From Thermosynechococcus sichuanensis E542 (GTDB lineage: Bacteria > Cyanobacteriota > Cyanobacteriia > Thermosynechococcales > Thermosynechococcaceae), in NCBI RefSeq assembly GCF_003555505.1, contig NZ_CP032152.1, forward strand, positions 1,783,001-1,847,000: DNA of 64,000 nucleotides. The letters are read 5' to 3'. The notes beneath the pieces are model-generated. The model ran no database searches and was not told the origin of the DNA. It saw only the letters and a list, made by a program, of their open reading frames with translations. A program made the position numbers and the translations under genes. Below, piece by piece: positions 37,389 to 48,232 of this stretch (positions within the stretch are counted from its first letter, which is position 1; each line of letters starts with the position of its first letter).

Positions 37389-38604
37389 TACTGATTTTAG
37401 TGCTCAATAATTCTAAGGCCTTAGCCACCATTGGATCTGTGGGGCGTGCCACCAAGTTGGGATTGAGGCGCAATTCGAGATCAGTACTGGGATCGACCGT
37501 CACCAGCACATCGGGAGTGATGCCCCCCGCCGCAAGATCCCGACCCTTAGGTGTCAAATAGCGAGCTACCGTCACAACAAGGGCAGAGCCATCCCCCAAT
37601 TCATGAACCGCTTGAACCCGCACCTTGCCAAAGGTTGGTGTCCCCACCACTGTGGCCCGCCCTTGATCCTGTAGAGCAGCGGCCAAAATTTCACTGGCAC
37701 TGGCGGAGGCCTGATTCACTAAGACCACAAGGGGCAACTGACTCAAGGCGCGTTGGCGGGCACGAATCGTCTCTTCTCGCTGGTTTTGTTGAATGCGCAC
37801 GATCACGCCAGAATCGAGCCATTGGCGGCTAATTTCAATACCGGCTTCTAGAAGTCCCCCCGGATTGTGGCGCAAATCCAGAATGAAGCCTTGAACCTTC
37901 TCTCGTTGCAGGATTTCGATCGCCTCTTGCATCTGTTGTTGAGAGCGGCTATTAAACCCACTGAGGCGAATGTAACCCACCCGCGGATGATTCAGGACTT
38001 GAAAATTCACTGTACGCGGAATTTCACCGGCGCGGGTGAGTTCGACACTAAAGGGTTGGGGTTTGCCCTCACGGCGCACTAGTAGGCGCAGTTTACTGCC
38101 CGCTGGCCCTCGCAATGCCAGATTAGCTCGCTCTAGGGTCAGGCGATCGCTCCCACGCCCGTTGATGGCCAGAATTTCATCTCCCACCTGCAGATCCGCC
38201 TTAGCGGCCACCGACCCCGCTTGGATTGCCTGAATGCGAAAGTGTTCCCCCGACTCCACGAGGGTGAGACCCACATCCACTTGCTGGCCTTGGGTTTGCA
38301 GGAGCAGTTGACGGTACTCTTGGGGCGGCAGAAAGCGGGTATAGGGATCATTGAGGCGGACAAGGGTTTGCTGAATTACCCGATAGGCACTCTCGCGATC
38401 GCCATAGGGTTGGGAGAGCAACTCCTGACGAATAGCCTGCCAATCAAGGCGATTGAAGCTGCGATCCAGATAGCTCCTGTAGATAATTTGCCACGCCTCA
38501 TCCACCAAGGCCTTGGGAGCATCCTTGAGCGTACTGGTGCCCCCTAGGGCTGGCGGCATTCCCAATAGCGCAACACCGACTCCGAGAATTGCCCAGTGTT
38601 TCAC
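37369..38604 (-). CDS. S41-family C-terminal processing peptidase (CtpA-like)
   Basis: Predicted 411-aa exported serine protease. A signal peptide (HWAILGVGVALLGMPPALG) follows directly if the GTG at 38604 is the start. An upstream GTG at 38670 would place the first codons inside the porin's terminator hairpin, so I reject it. PDZ domain about 95-175 (HFRIQAIQAG, DEILAINGRG) and S41 catalytic domain with NQASASASEIL (nucleophile serine) and TFGKVRVQ (lysine). In cyanobacteria CtpA trims the D1 precursor of photosystem II; paralogues exist, so which this is cannot be settled here. Confidence 0.87.
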   Translation of the reverse strand: MKHWAILGVGVALLGMPPALGGTSTLKDAPKALVDEAWQIIYRSYLDRSFNRLDWQAIRQELLSQPYGDRESAYRVIQQTLVRLNDPYTRFLPPQEYRQLLLQTQGQQVDVGLTLVESGEHFRIQAIQAGSVAAKADLQVGDEILAINGRGSDRLTLERANLALRGPAGSKLRLLVRREGKPQPFSVELTRAGEIPRTVNFQVLNHPRVGYIRLSGFNSRSQQQMQEAIEILQREKVQGFILDLRHNPGGLLEAGIEISRQWLDSGVIVRIQQNQREETIRARQRALSQLPLVVLVNQASASASEILAAALQDQGRATVVGTPTFGKVRVQAVHELGDGSALVVTVARYLTPKGRDLAAGGITPDVLVTVDPSTDLELRLNPNLVARPTDPMVAKALELLSTKISNARHVQ

Positions 38605-38652
38605 CCGACAAATCCATGTACGACGCCTCGCCCCTATTCTATCGTCCCCCCA

Positions 38653-38681
38653 TAAAAAAATCCCCCTCACGGGGAGGGGGA
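38653..38681 (-). terminator. Rho-independent terminator after the porin gene
   Basis: On the minus strand TCCCCCT and AGGGGGA arms (38675-38681 and 38661-38667) flank a 7-base loop and are followed by a run of T (complement of 38654-38660). It separates the porin from the downstream protease gene. Confidence 0.85.
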
Positions 38682-38693
38682 GAGGGGAGGGCG

Positions 38694-40547
38694 CTAGAAG
38701 CTAAAGGTTGTCCGCACAGCACCCACGACGATGGGATCGTTGTTGGAGTTGCTGTTGGGATTAAAGATCGCAATCACACCGGGAGTAATCGAGATGTTGC
38801 GATTCACCGCAAAGCGGTAGAAGCCCTCTAGATGGTAAGAATTAAAGCGAGTATAACTTCCGTCGCCAGCCCTACCTGGTACATTCCTGATGCTAACCAA
38901 CTGAGGAGGCTGACCAAAGATCAAGCCCAACAGATCACCCTTCCGCCAGAGATCGGGAGAAGCAAAGGTGATGGCCCAGTTGACAATCTCAGCTTCCCGA
39001 CGACCACCGGCCAAAGCATTGCCTCGAACGCCATAGACATTGGCATAGCCTGCCCAACCTGCAATATTAAGTTGCTTAATGGGGCGGTAGGTAAATTGGA
39101 AGCCTATAGCATCAGAAGCTTGATTAGGAACATTGCTCGCTTGGATCTGTGGGGGCGGTGGTGATGGGTTCGGTACTGTAAAGCTGCCCAGTGGCTGTGC
39201 AGCAGAGGGCCGCGCCGGATTAGGAGACCGCGGAAGCGAAGAACTACTACCCGTACTGCCAAATGGATCAAGCCCATAGGAGTGGGTGTAGGTCACCCCC
39301 AAGGCCAAGTTCTTGACCGGGCGGACATCCACTTGGGCGAGGGCGGCATAGGCACCATTGAAGAAGCCATTGAGGCCATTTCTACCGGTTCTATCAGGAT
39401 CATTCGCGTTGGGCGCCAAATAACCGATGTTGAGGGTCACGCCAGTGCCGCGCTCTTTGTTTTGCACAATATCGTACTTGAAGCTCACCCCCGCAGCGTT
39501 TTGAGCATTTCCTGCACGGTAGATGGGGTTGAAGCGCCCAAAGCGGGAGAGGGCACCCGTGTCACTCGATTGGAGGAAGGGGTTAAAGTTGTTAAAGTTG
39601 TCGTTGAACTCACCCCCCACAAAGTCAAGGATCATTTGCCCCCGACTGGTGACAGGGAAGCTGTAGAAGGCTTTTTGTAGTTCAAATTGATTGTCATTAG
39701 TGCCATCATAGCCAAGACGCCCCATATTGGTCCTTGTTAATCCACTGTAGGAAGTGATATTAGCCGCTTGCAGACGCAACCTTAGGCGATCCTTGCCGTA
39801 GAAGCTCGTGTCAAAGTTCAGACGTACGCGTGAGTTAGCAACCGTGTTGTCATCAATTTTTGGTCGAGGAACCTGCAGAGGGGCACCCGGTTCTAATGCG
39901 CGATCGTTCGTCAGAATATCGGAAATGTTGAAGATAACGGTGGCGTTGAGTTTGGTGAGGGTAGCAAATTGGGTGGCTTCGAGGTTAGCAACGCGGCCTT
40001 CAAGGTTGGTGACGCGGCCTTTGATGACGGCGAGTTCGTTGGCAAATTCCTGCATCAGGCGGCGCAGGGTTTCAAGGTCTTCCTTGGTGGCAAAGCGATC
40101 GCTAATCACATCGAGGCAGGCGTTCAAGGCCGCAGCCATTTCAAAACGTGTCGCTGCTCGATTGCCGCGGAAGGTGCCATCGGGATAACCCGCAATACAG
40201 CCGTATTTTTCCACCAGTGACGCTAAGGCTTGGTAGGCCCAGTCGGTGGGGCGCACATCCGACAGTTGGCTGACCGAGGTCACTTGACCCATGCTCGTCG
40301 TTGTCGCGGCACTACCAGCCTCTAGTTCTGCAACTGAAGGGACAGATAAGTTTCTGCGACGGTTTTGGGCAACAAGCGTTGTGCTGGTTGGCAGGGTGGT
40401 TAAGGATTCAGCACCAGCAGTAGGGGTTTGAAACTGAGTGGCACTAAAGTTGGTCAAAGAGGTATCGGCTGCTGTAGCTGCACCTGCCAGCACACCTAAA
40501 AATAAAATAGGCGAGGTCAATACCAAGCCCGGAAAGATACGGGACAT
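38694..40547 (-). CDS. SLH-domain outer-membrane porin (iron-uptake porin family)
   Basis: Predicted 617-aa outer-membrane protein. Signal peptide about 1-26 (ending AGAATA). SLH domain about 95-150 (VRPTDWAYQALASLVEKYGCIAGYPDGTF) anchors to peptidoglycan-linked polymer. A coiled coil follows (about 155-195), then an OprB-like beta barrel ending in TTFSF. A proline/serine loop lies near residues 440-475. Family members mediate iron and small-solute uptake in cyanobacteria. Start ATG 40547 has AAGGAG 8 bases upstream; an earlier codon at 40589 would delete that site's function. Its own terminator follows. Confidence 0.9.
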   Translation of the reverse strand: MSRIFPGLVLTSPILFLGVLAGAATAADTSLTNFSATQFQTPTAGAESLTTLPTSTTLVAQNRRRNLSVPSVAELEAGSAATTTSMGQVTSVSQLSDVRPTDWAYQALASLVEKYGCIAGYPDGTFRGNRAATRFEMAAALNACLDVISDRFATKEDLETLRRLMQEFANELAVIKGRVTNLEGRVANLEATQFATLTKLNATVIFNISDILTNDRALEPGAPLQVPRPKIDDNTVANSRVRLNFDTSFYGKDRLRLRLQAANITSYSGLTRTNMGRLGYDGTNDNQFELQKAFYSFPVTSRGQMILDFVGGEFNDNFNNFNPFLQSSDTGALSRFGRFNPIYRAGNAQNAAGVSFKYDIVQNKERGTGVTLNIGYLAPNANDPDRTGRNGLNGFFNGAYAALAQVDVRPVKNLALGVTYTHSYGLDPFGSTGSSSSLPRSPNPARPSAAQPLGSFTVPNPSPPPPQIQASNVPNQASDAIGFQFTYRPIKQLNIAGWAGYANVYGVRGNALAGGRREAEIVNWAITFASPDLWRKGDLLGLIFGQPPQLVSIRNVPGRAGDGSYTRFNSYHLEGFYRFAVNRNISITPGVIAIFNPNSNSNNDPIVVGAVRTTFSF

Positions 40548-40712
40548 ACGTTTTACTCCTTCACTCCTCAATGATTTCCATTTGCTCAATCTCTTACTAG
40601 AAGAGACCAGTAAATGGCGAGCTTATACTGTAACCTGTCCAAAACTTAGCACAGAATCTACTACTCAAGGTTATGCCAAGGTTAGGAGCCGTTTAAGACT
40701 CTGTAGGCCACT

Positions 40713-42395
40713 TTAAGGTTTGGATGAGGTCTTTTGGGCTTCAGAGCGACTCCAGCCACCGCTTACCGATTGGCCAATCCCCTGCAAAATGCCGCGGCCA
40801 ATGAGTCCCAAACCGCGCCCAATCAACTGCGTCAGCAGATACACTACCCCCTTGCCGACCCAAGCCACTATTGCCCGTACGGGGGGTGCCAAGGCATCGC
40901 GAGCCTCAAGAGCCAAGGTCAGAGCGTAGGGAATGCCCTCCAGTTGCATTAACTCCTTTTGACGGGGGACGGTCAGCGCCAGTTCCTGAATCCCGCGCTC
41001 TGTCAGCCGCAGTAAGACCAAGCGACTTTCAAAGATGTTTTGCGGTTCCTTGACCCAACGCTGCCAGCGGTAATGCCAGGAGAGGGCGTTGCGAAAGCGT
41101 TCCATTTCCCGCGTTGAGGTGTATTGCGGCTGAAAAAAGGTGTGTTGAATCACCTCGCTATAGGGACACTGATTCAGGAGCGGATAGACAATGCCATTGG
41201 CGACAGTGAGCAGCCAGTGATCAAGGAGGGCATCGAGGATCTCCAAGGCGGCAGCCGTGCCATAGCGATAGGTCTGCTGATGGATCCTGAGGGGGTGTTG
41301 AGTTAATACATGAGCGAGCATTTCGGCTACAAAGGGCACCGCCTGAAGATAGACGGTGGTCACGGTTTCCCTTTCGGTGAGCAGCAGTTCAATCAGGTCG
41401 GCGTCGCTGCCGAGGGCAAAACGATAGGGACGAAAAAACTCCCGCAGGCTCTGTTCCCAGAGGTCTTGTAGTAAGGTGTTGCCCCGCTGGTGCAGAAACT
41501 CAATACTGGGGGGTGTGGCTTGCAAGGTGCGCACAAGGAGATCCCACTGCCGCAGGATGGTATAGAGCAGTTCCCGCCGCTGTTGGAGGGTGAGCACCTC
41601 TAACTCCAAAGGCCGCGCCGTGAGGTTCAATAGATCCGACTGCAGCCGTTGCAAGCAGCGATCCACCAGTTGGGAAATAATCTCAATCTGCGGACGCAGC
41701 GGCGACACCAGGGGCGCAGGGGGTGCTTGACTTGGCTGTGGCAAGAAACGGGAGACCAACCAGCGGGCAGCGCGAATTTCCCGATGGCGACCTTCACCCA
41801 CGAGCCGTTCAAGAGCGGAGAGGCGCGATCGCCCCAAGTATTGATCCAAAGCCTGTAACCACGCATCCATTTCCGCCAGTCCCTGCTGGAGAACCTGATA
41901 CCGCCACCGATCCCACCGCTTGGGAAAGAGCACACTTAAGGGCGGCTTGGGGGGCGTTACTGTGTGAACGATTTCCCCTTGGGCAATGGCCAGAATGCCT
42001 GCTAGGAGATCACTCAGGGCTGTATTGCGATGGTAAATGCCTTCAACACCCGCCTGTTGGGCAAGGGAGACTAATTCAAGGGCAGCGGGTCGGACGGTGA
42101 GAATCACCCGCAGGGTAGGATAGTGCTGCTTCAACCACTGCCACAGCCAAGGGGTGGCGGCATCATTGACTGTGAGTTGGGCATCGCAGAGCACAATCCA
42201 AGGATTGCGTTCCTGATCGAGAGACGTGTTTTCCAGATAAGTGATCAGACCATGGCCATCGTGAAAGACCAGTGGCTCAATCCCCAACTGCTGCTGAATG
42301 CCGGTCCAAAGGCCAAGGCGCACCACATCCTCGCCCTCAACAATGATGAGACCAAAGTTGGGGGAGGCATCAGCAGTGATAGGGGACATCGACAT
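40713..42395 (-). CDS. DUF3685-type protein with receiver-like N-terminus
   Basis: Predicted 560-aa protein resembling the cyanobacterial DUF3685 family. The N-terminal ~130 residues are receiver-like (FGLIIVEGEDVVRLGL, IVLCDAQL, GVEGIYHRNTALSDLL), but the acidic pair is altered to EGED and the phosphoacceptor region is weak, so it may not be phosphorylated. The remainder is alpha-helical, ending in two hydrophobic glycine-rich helices (about 505-545), which may associate with membranes. Function unknown to me. Confidence 0.72.
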   Translation of the reverse strand: MSMSPITADASPNFGLIIVEGEDVVRLGLWTGIQQQLGIEPLVFHDGHGLITYLENTSLDQERNPWIVLCDAQLTVNDAATPWLWQWLKQHYPTLRVILTVRPAALELVSLAQQAGVEGIYHRNTALSDLLAGILAIAQGEIVHTVTPPKPPLSVLFPKRWDRWRYQVLQQGLAEMDAWLQALDQYLGRSRLSALERLVGEGRHREIRAARWLVSRFLPQPSQAPPAPLVSPLRPQIEIISQLVDRCLQRLQSDLLNLTARPLELEVLTLQQRRELLYTILRQWDLLVRTLQATPPSIEFLHQRGNTLLQDLWEQSLREFFRPYRFALGSDADLIELLLTERETVTTVYLQAVPFVAEMLAHVLTQHPLRIHQQTYRYGTAAALEILDALLDHWLLTVANGIVYPLLNQCPYSEVIQHTFFQPQYTSTREMERFRNALSWHYRWQRWVKEPQNIFESRLVLLRLTERGIQELALTVPRQKELMQLEGIPYALTLALEARDALAPPVRAIVAWVGKGVVYLLTQLIGRGLGLIGRGILQGIGQSVSGGWSRSEAQKTSSKP

Positions 42396-42549
42396 TTGCG
42401 CAAGACTGAGTTGGGGTTGGGACTATTAGGATTGCAGGTATGGCATCATGAACCATTGTGGGGACTAGCAGCAGCAAAATTTGCGCCACCAGCAATTGGG
42501 TGTACTTGTTTTCCCGCAAAATGCAGTGGGTGAGGCAGGGCATAGGGGG

Positions 42550-43152
42550 TCAAGGGATTTTGTTTTGGGACTCACCTAACTCAACCTCTGCATAGAGATC
42601 ACTGAGTTTTAAGGAAGTCTGTAACGAGGGGAGCAGTAGTTCCTGCGTCATATCTTGCCAAATAGTGAGCAGCCATTGATGTTCAGCTTGCCGCAAATAT
42701 TGTTCAACATAGGGGCGATCTTGGCTCATCAGCAGATATTCCTGCAGGGTCGCTATCTGACGATAGTCGAAAAACTTTGTCCCGCGATCGCGATCCTCTG
42801 TGGAAGGGGATAAAACCTCGGCAATGAAGATCGGCTGCATCACCACATCGTTGCGTCCTTCCATCAAGGGCACGGGCTTTGGCGTCACCATGACATCGGG
42901 GTAGTAGTACGCTTGGGTTGCCGGAATCCAGAGGCGTTGATCCGTGACAAAGACGCGGTAGGGCTGTCCCTTGAGTGCCAAGCTCAATAGCACAGTTAGG
43001 GAACGAACCAGTTCATTATGATTAACGCTGCCCCCCGGCATAGTGTAAAGTTCTCCTTGACGATACTCGTGGCGCTCCGTTGCCACCACTTCTTGAGCAA
43101 GGTAAGCCTCTGGAGTTAAGTACGTTACCGCTGGTGCCAATAGTGTGGTCAT
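42550..43152 (-). CDS. Uma2-family (DUF820) putative endonuclease-fold protein
   Basis: Predicted 200-aa protein with Uma2/DUF820 features: YLAQEVVATERHEYRQGELY near the N-terminus, AYYYPDVMVTPKPVP and FIAEVLSPSTEDRDRGTK (D...ExxxxxT motif). These PD-(D/E)XK-like proteins are extremely numerous in cyanobacteria and of unknown biological role. The ATG at 43152 is preferred (MTTLLAPAV); an in-frame start at 43167 adds five residues. Confidence 0.9.
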   Translation of the reverse strand: MTTLLAPAVTYLTPEAYLAQEVVATERHEYRQGELYTMPGGSVNHNELVRSLTVLLSLALKGQPYRVFVTDQRLWIPATQAYYYPDVMVTPKPVPLMEGRNDVVMQPIFIAEVLSPSTEDRDRGTKFFDYRQIATLQEYLLMSQDRPYVEQYLRQAEHQWLLTIWQDMTQELLLPSLQTSLKLSDLYAEVELGESQNKIP

Positions 43153-43260
43153 GACGCTTCCCGTCAACGCAGTAATTCAATCCTAAACGCTGCCAACCCG
43201 CCCATGAGCTGAAATCTTTGGCCTAGGCTATACTGCTGAAGCTGTCATTTTTCCAAAGCG

Positions 43261-44262
43261 ATGGAGCCAACGCCAGACTTTGTTTTGCCCATTCCGGCTG
43301 CGGATACCCCCCTCTCTGAGGAGGAATTTCTGCAACAGGTGCGCCAAGCATGGCAGGTGTGCGAACGTTTTGATCTCCAAACGGAGATTTGGCGGGGGCA
43401 AATTCTACGGACGGTGCGCGATCGCTATCGCCATCAAGGGGATGAGCGGGGTATTGGTTTTCAGCAGTGGCTACAGGAACAGGAGATTAGTAAACGCCGT
43501 GCCTATGATTTAATTCAGTTGGCCGATCGCGCCGATGAATTACTAAAAGAACGTCCCCTACCGCCGGAGGCCATTTCTCGCTTCAGTAAACGCGCCTTTT
43601 TGGAAACGGCCGCAGCGGATCCGCAAGTGCAGGCTCTGATTACCCAAGCAGCCGCAGCGGGCGATCGCATTACCCACCGCGAAGTGCGTCAACTACAAGA
43701 AGAATGGACGGCTCTGCACTCCGATCTTTTACCGCCAGTGGTGCGCCAAAAGGCCAGCGATCGCACCCTTGCCCCCCGCTACGTTGCTCCCTTGGTCAAA
43801 GAATTGGAGAAACTCCCGCCGCAGCAACAGCAGGAACTCTGCCAAGAACTGGCCAGTGATCCCAGTGTGGAAACCGTCAAGGAAATCACGGCGACGGCTC
43901 GTCAACTCCGCCGCTATCTGGAGGCCGCTCCCCAAATTCAAGCCCTCAACGCCCACCCTGTGGATTTGGAACAGGTTCTCATTGAAGCCCAGCGCCTCGA
44001 ACAACTGCAAACCGTTGTCGATCTCCTGCAGCAGGCCGCACAACTAGAAAGCACCATTGCTCGGCTTTATACCACATGGCAGCGCCTCAGTCAGTTGAGC
44101 GATCGCCTCTACCAAGAATCGGGTGCCAGTACGCCACAATTACAGGCGCTCTTAGAGGCCTTGGATTTTCTCTCTGGCGATATTGTGCAAATTGATTTGG
44201 CGGGACAAACCGTTAAGTTACATATCTTTTCTGAGAGTGGAACTCGCGCCCGCGAATTCTAA
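43261..44262 (+). CDS. Helical protein of unknown function
   Basis: Not recognised. The 333-aa product is predicted almost entirely helical and glutamine/leucine-rich, without signal or membrane segment. An N-terminal segment (residues 40-110, with WLQEQEISKRRAYDLIQLADRADEL) looks like a helix-turn-helix reminiscent of ParB/KfrA-type DNA-binding regions. The middle is proline-containing (KELEKLPPQQQQELCQEL) and the C-terminal part is coiled-coil-like. The TATACT at about 43227-43232 may be its -10. A DNA-binding role is speculative. Confidence 0.6.
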   Translation: MEPTPDFVLPIPAADTPLSEEEFLQQVRQAWQVCERFDLQTEIWRGQILRTVRDRYRHQGDERGIGFQQWLQEQEISKRRAYDLIQLADRADELLKERPLPPEAISRFSKRAFLETAAADPQVQALITQAAAAGDRITHREVRQLQEEWTALHSDLLPPVVRQKASDRTLAPRYVAPLVKELEKLPPQQQQELCQELASDPSVETVKEITATARQLRRYLEAAPQIQALNAHPVDLEQVLIEAQRLEQLQTVVDLLQQAAQLESTIARLYTTWQRLSQLSDRLYQESGASTPQLQALLEALDFLSGDIVQIDLAGQTVKLHIFSESGTRAREF

Positions 44263-44316
44263 CCCCATGGATCAACGGCGTCCCCATTACTGGTAACGTG
44301 GTATGGAAGCCACTGA

Positions 44317-45507
<1,191 letters not shown>

Positions 45508-45514
45508 ACTCTCT

Positions 45515-46351
45515 ATGACCCCCTATGCCGTAACGGCGTCTTGGTTGGCTGAGCATTTGGCAGATCCAACGGTCGTGATTGTGGACTGCCGCTTTGACCT
45601 CATGGACACGACGCGCGGGCAGCGGGAGTATGCCCAAGGGCATCTGCCGGGCGCTTATTATCTCGACCTAGAGCAGGATCTCTCTAGCCCCCGGCAAAAA
45701 CATGGCGGGCGTCATCCCTTACCTGATCCCGAGAAACTCGCAGCACGCCTCAACCAAATGGGGGTTACCCCGGAAACGCTGGTGGTGGCCTATGATGACT
45801 CGCGGTTTGCCTATGCGGCTCGTTGCTGGTGGCTGTTGCGCTGGTTGGGGCACGATCGCGTGGCGGTGCTTGACGGTGGCTATCGCGCCTATCGGGCAGC
45901 GGGGCATCCGATCACTAGTGTTGTGCCACCGCCTCGGCCGGGAAATTTCAAGCCTCATCCGCATCCGGAGTGGGTGGTGGATCGGGCGGCTGTGATTGCT
46001 GCTCAAGCGGATCCCCAGACGGTGATTGTAGATGCCCGTGAACCCCGTCGCTATCGCGGTGAAATGGAACCCATTGATCCGATCGCGGGTCATATTCCCG
46101 GCGCAGTGAATTATCCCTGGCAGGCCATCGCCGATGAACAGGGACGCCTCAAATCGGTTGCGGAACTGCAAGCCCACTGGCAGCCTTTGGCGAAGGCCGC
46201 GCAAATCATTGTCTATTGCGGATCGGGGGTGACGGCCTGTGTGGACATTTTGGGGCTGGCGATCGCTGGCCTGCATCAAACCAAGCTCTATGCGGGCAGT
46301 TGGAGTGATTGGTGTTCCTATTTGGCGGCACCTAATGACTGTTCGCTATGA
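45515..46351 (+). CDS. Thiosulfate/3-mercaptopyruvate sulfurtransferase (double rhodanese)
   Basis: Predicted 278-aa enzyme with two rhodanese domains. The first (about 1-130) lacks a catalytic cysteine; the second carries VYCGSGVTAC near residue 232, the CG(S)GVTA loop seen in mercaptopyruvate and thiosulfate sulfurtransferases. It starts 7 bases after sqdB, and the two may be cotranscribed; a link between sulfur transfer and sulfolipid synthesis is attractive but unproven. Confidence 0.93.
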   Translation: MTPYAVTASWLAEHLADPTVVIVDCRFDLMDTTRGQREYAQGHLPGAYYLDLEQDLSSPRQKHGGRHPLPDPEKLAARLNQMGVTPETLVVAYDDSRFAYAARCWWLLRWLGHDRVAVLDGGYRAYRAAGHPITSVVPPPRPGNFKPHPHPEWVVDRAAVIAAQADPQTVIVDAREPRRYRGEMEPIDPIAGHIPGAVNYPWQAIADEQGRLKSVAELQAHWQPLAKAAQIIVYCGSGVTACVDILGLAIAGLHQTKLYAGSWSDWCSYLAAPNDCSL

Positions 46352-46381
46352 TCAAGCCTAAGCCCTCTTCCTCCCCCGACC

Positions 46382-46978
46382 ATGGAACGTCTTCCCGGTA
46401 ATGCCCCCCCGCCCTCCCATCGAGGGACTACCCAACCTCTCCACCGTCTTGGCCGTGAACTGCAACGCTTTGGTTGGATTGGCTTTTGGACACAGGTCGT
46501 CCTTGGCTTTGTCTCGCTGTTAATTATTATCATCGTTATTTTTAGTCGCCAATTTAATATCAATCGTCCGCAAAATGGCATGAATAGTCCCACACTAGGC
46601 TTGGTACTGGCGATTATTGGTCTAGTGTTTTTGGGCGTCAGTATTTACTGCTGCTATCGCTATCCGCAACTGGGGCGACGCTTGGATCAACCGCAAAAAC
46701 GCCCGACCAAGGAGCACGTCATCCGCAGCTTGAATATTGGTCTCTGGGTCAATATCGCTGGCATGATTTTTACGGTGGCAGCCGCCGAGTGGAATGTGGG
46801 AATGTTGTTGCTCAAGGTGCTGTCGATTCCGCAAGGGGCGGCTGTCTATGCGACCAATGTCTTGATTGAGCCGTTGGAAATTTTTGTGATTCAGGCGAAG
46901 GTGAATACGATTGCCGCTCAGTTGACGGGTATTATTGTGGCGCTGTGGTTGTTGCGCTGTGTGCGCCGCCCAATCTGA
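46382..46978 (+). CDS. DUF3611-family membrane protein
   Basis: Predicted 198-aa inner-membrane protein with four hydrophobic segments (near residues 33-56, 73-96, 118-140 and 170-192). It matches the DUF3611 family, cyanobacterial homologues of the chloroplast inner-envelope protein Tic21/PIC1, implicated in import or iron transport in plants. The N-terminal 30 residues are proline-rich. The cyanobacterial function is not settled. Confidence 0.85.
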   Translation: MERLPGNAPPPSHRGTTQPLHRLGRELQRFGWIGFWTQVVLGFVSLLIIIIVIFSRQFNINRPQNGMNSPTLGLVLAIIGLVFLGVSIYCCYRYPQLGRRLDQPQKRPTKEHVIRSLNIGLWVNIAGMIFTVAAAEWNVGMLLLKVLSIPQGAAVYATNVLIEPLEIFVIQAKVNTIAAQLTGIIVALWLLRCVRRPI

Positions 46979-47001
46979 ATTTGTGAGGAGAGCCAAGAGA
47001 C

Positions 47002-47706
47002 TTGTTTAATTCGCAAGAGGCTGTTGCCAGCAAAATTATTGTGGCCTTGGATGTGCCCAATCTGGAGGTGGCGATCGCCACCATTCATACGCTGCCCCAA
47101 GTGCAATTTTGGAAAGTGGGGCTAGAACTCTTTTGTGCCAGTGGGCCAATTATTCTCGATGTGCTCAAGGATCAGGGGAAGCGCATCTTTCTTGATTTGA
47201 AGCTTCACGATATTCCCAATACGGTGGCCGCCGCTGCCCGGGCGATCGCCCCCTATGGCGTGGACTTTGTAACCATCCATACCGCCACTGGCTTAGCCGG
47301 TCTAAAAACCGCTCAGACGGCTCTAGGGGAGAGTAGCACCCAACTCATCGGCGTCACATTGCTCACCAGCATTGACGCAAACACCCTGCAGCAGGAACTG
47401 CAAATTCCCCTTGATCCGGCCACCTATGTCGAGCGCATGGCTGATCTGGCTCACCAAGCGGGACTAGCGGGTATTGTCTGCTCCCCGCAGGAGGCCGCAC
47501 GGGTAAAACAACGCTGCGGAGAGGCGTTCTTGAGAATTTGTCCGGGGATTCGCCCCCTTGGTACTGCCACAGGGGATCAAGCGCGATCGCTGACACCCAA
47601 TGCCGCCTTTGCTGCCGGTGCCTCTTACCTTGTGATTGGCCGTCCGATTTTACAAGCAGCGGATCCCGCTAAGGCCTTTGATGACATTTGCCGCAGCCTT
47701 ATTTGA
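47002..47706 (+). CDS. pyrF: Orotidine 5'-phosphate decarboxylase
   Basis: Last step of UMP synthesis. The 234-aa TIM barrel has IIVALDVPNL, the catalytic tetrad loop FLDLKLHDIPNTV and the phosphate-binding RPILQAADP. Start is TTG at 47002, with GAGGAG at 46985-46990; no ATG lies between it and the conserved N-terminus. It ends 67 bases before tRNA-Val. Confidence 0.95.
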   Translation: MFNSQEAVASKIIVALDVPNLEVAIATIHTLPQVQFWKVGLELFCASGPIILDVLKDQGKRIFLDLKLHDIPNTVAAAARAIAPYGVDFVTIHTATGLAGLKTAQTALGESSTQLIGVTLLTSIDANTLQQELQIPLDPATYVERMADLAHQAGLAGIVCSPQEAARVKQRCGEAFLRICPGIRPLGTATGDQARSLTPNAAFAAGASYLVIGRPILQAADPAKAFDDICRSLI

Positions 47707-47773
47707 GAAAAGGGTTGAGTGGCGATTTACAAAAAATGGCCATCCAAGATATGATTGTAAATTGTCTGAACTA

Positions 47774-47845
<72 letters not shown>

Positions 47846-47899
47846 TTGCTTACTGCAAGTTATAAGATGAACTTAACCAGAGGAGTTTAGGACTCTGCC

Positions 47900-48232
47900 A
47901 TGAGTACCCCCATTTCGCCGATTCAGCTTCCCCCCTGTGGTGACTGCACTGCGGATGCGGCATGGTTGGAGCAAGCCCTTCTCAATTGGCTCAATACCGA
48001 GTATGTACCGGAAGCCGTCAATCGGGCGATCGCCCAGCAAGCCGCCCAAGTGTACCGCCGTCAGCGCCTAGAAGGGGAGCATGATCTTGGGGGGATCCTC
48101 TTGGCGCTGGTCACGGAACTGCAAGAGTTTGATTTTTCCCAAAGCTTCTATAGTGAGTTTGCGGTTGCCAATGCAGTGAGTGATCTGCTCCTGCGGCGGC
48201 TGGGCATTGAACCCTGCTGTGGGGCAGGCTAG
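47900..48232 (+). CDS. Conserved-looking hypothetical protein
   Basis: Not recognised by name. The 110-aa product is probably all-helical and soluble. It has cysteines near both ends ([14 protein letters not shown]) that might bind metal or form disulfides. Its last codon overlaps the end of convergent glmU by 4 bases. The core [31 protein letters not shown] suggests a real small protein. Confidence 0.6.
   Translation: MSTPISPIQLPPCGDCTADAAWLEQALLNWLNTEYVPEAVNRAIAQQAAQVYRRQRLEGEHDLGGILLALVTELQEFDFSQSFYSEFAVANAVSDLLLRRLGIEPCCGAG

Noticed and set aside
42396-42549. A 57-codon minus-strand frame (from about 42543) upstream of the DUF3685 gene.
   Set aside because: It lacks a ribosome-binding site, resembles no known small photosynthetic protein, and runs into the downstream gene.
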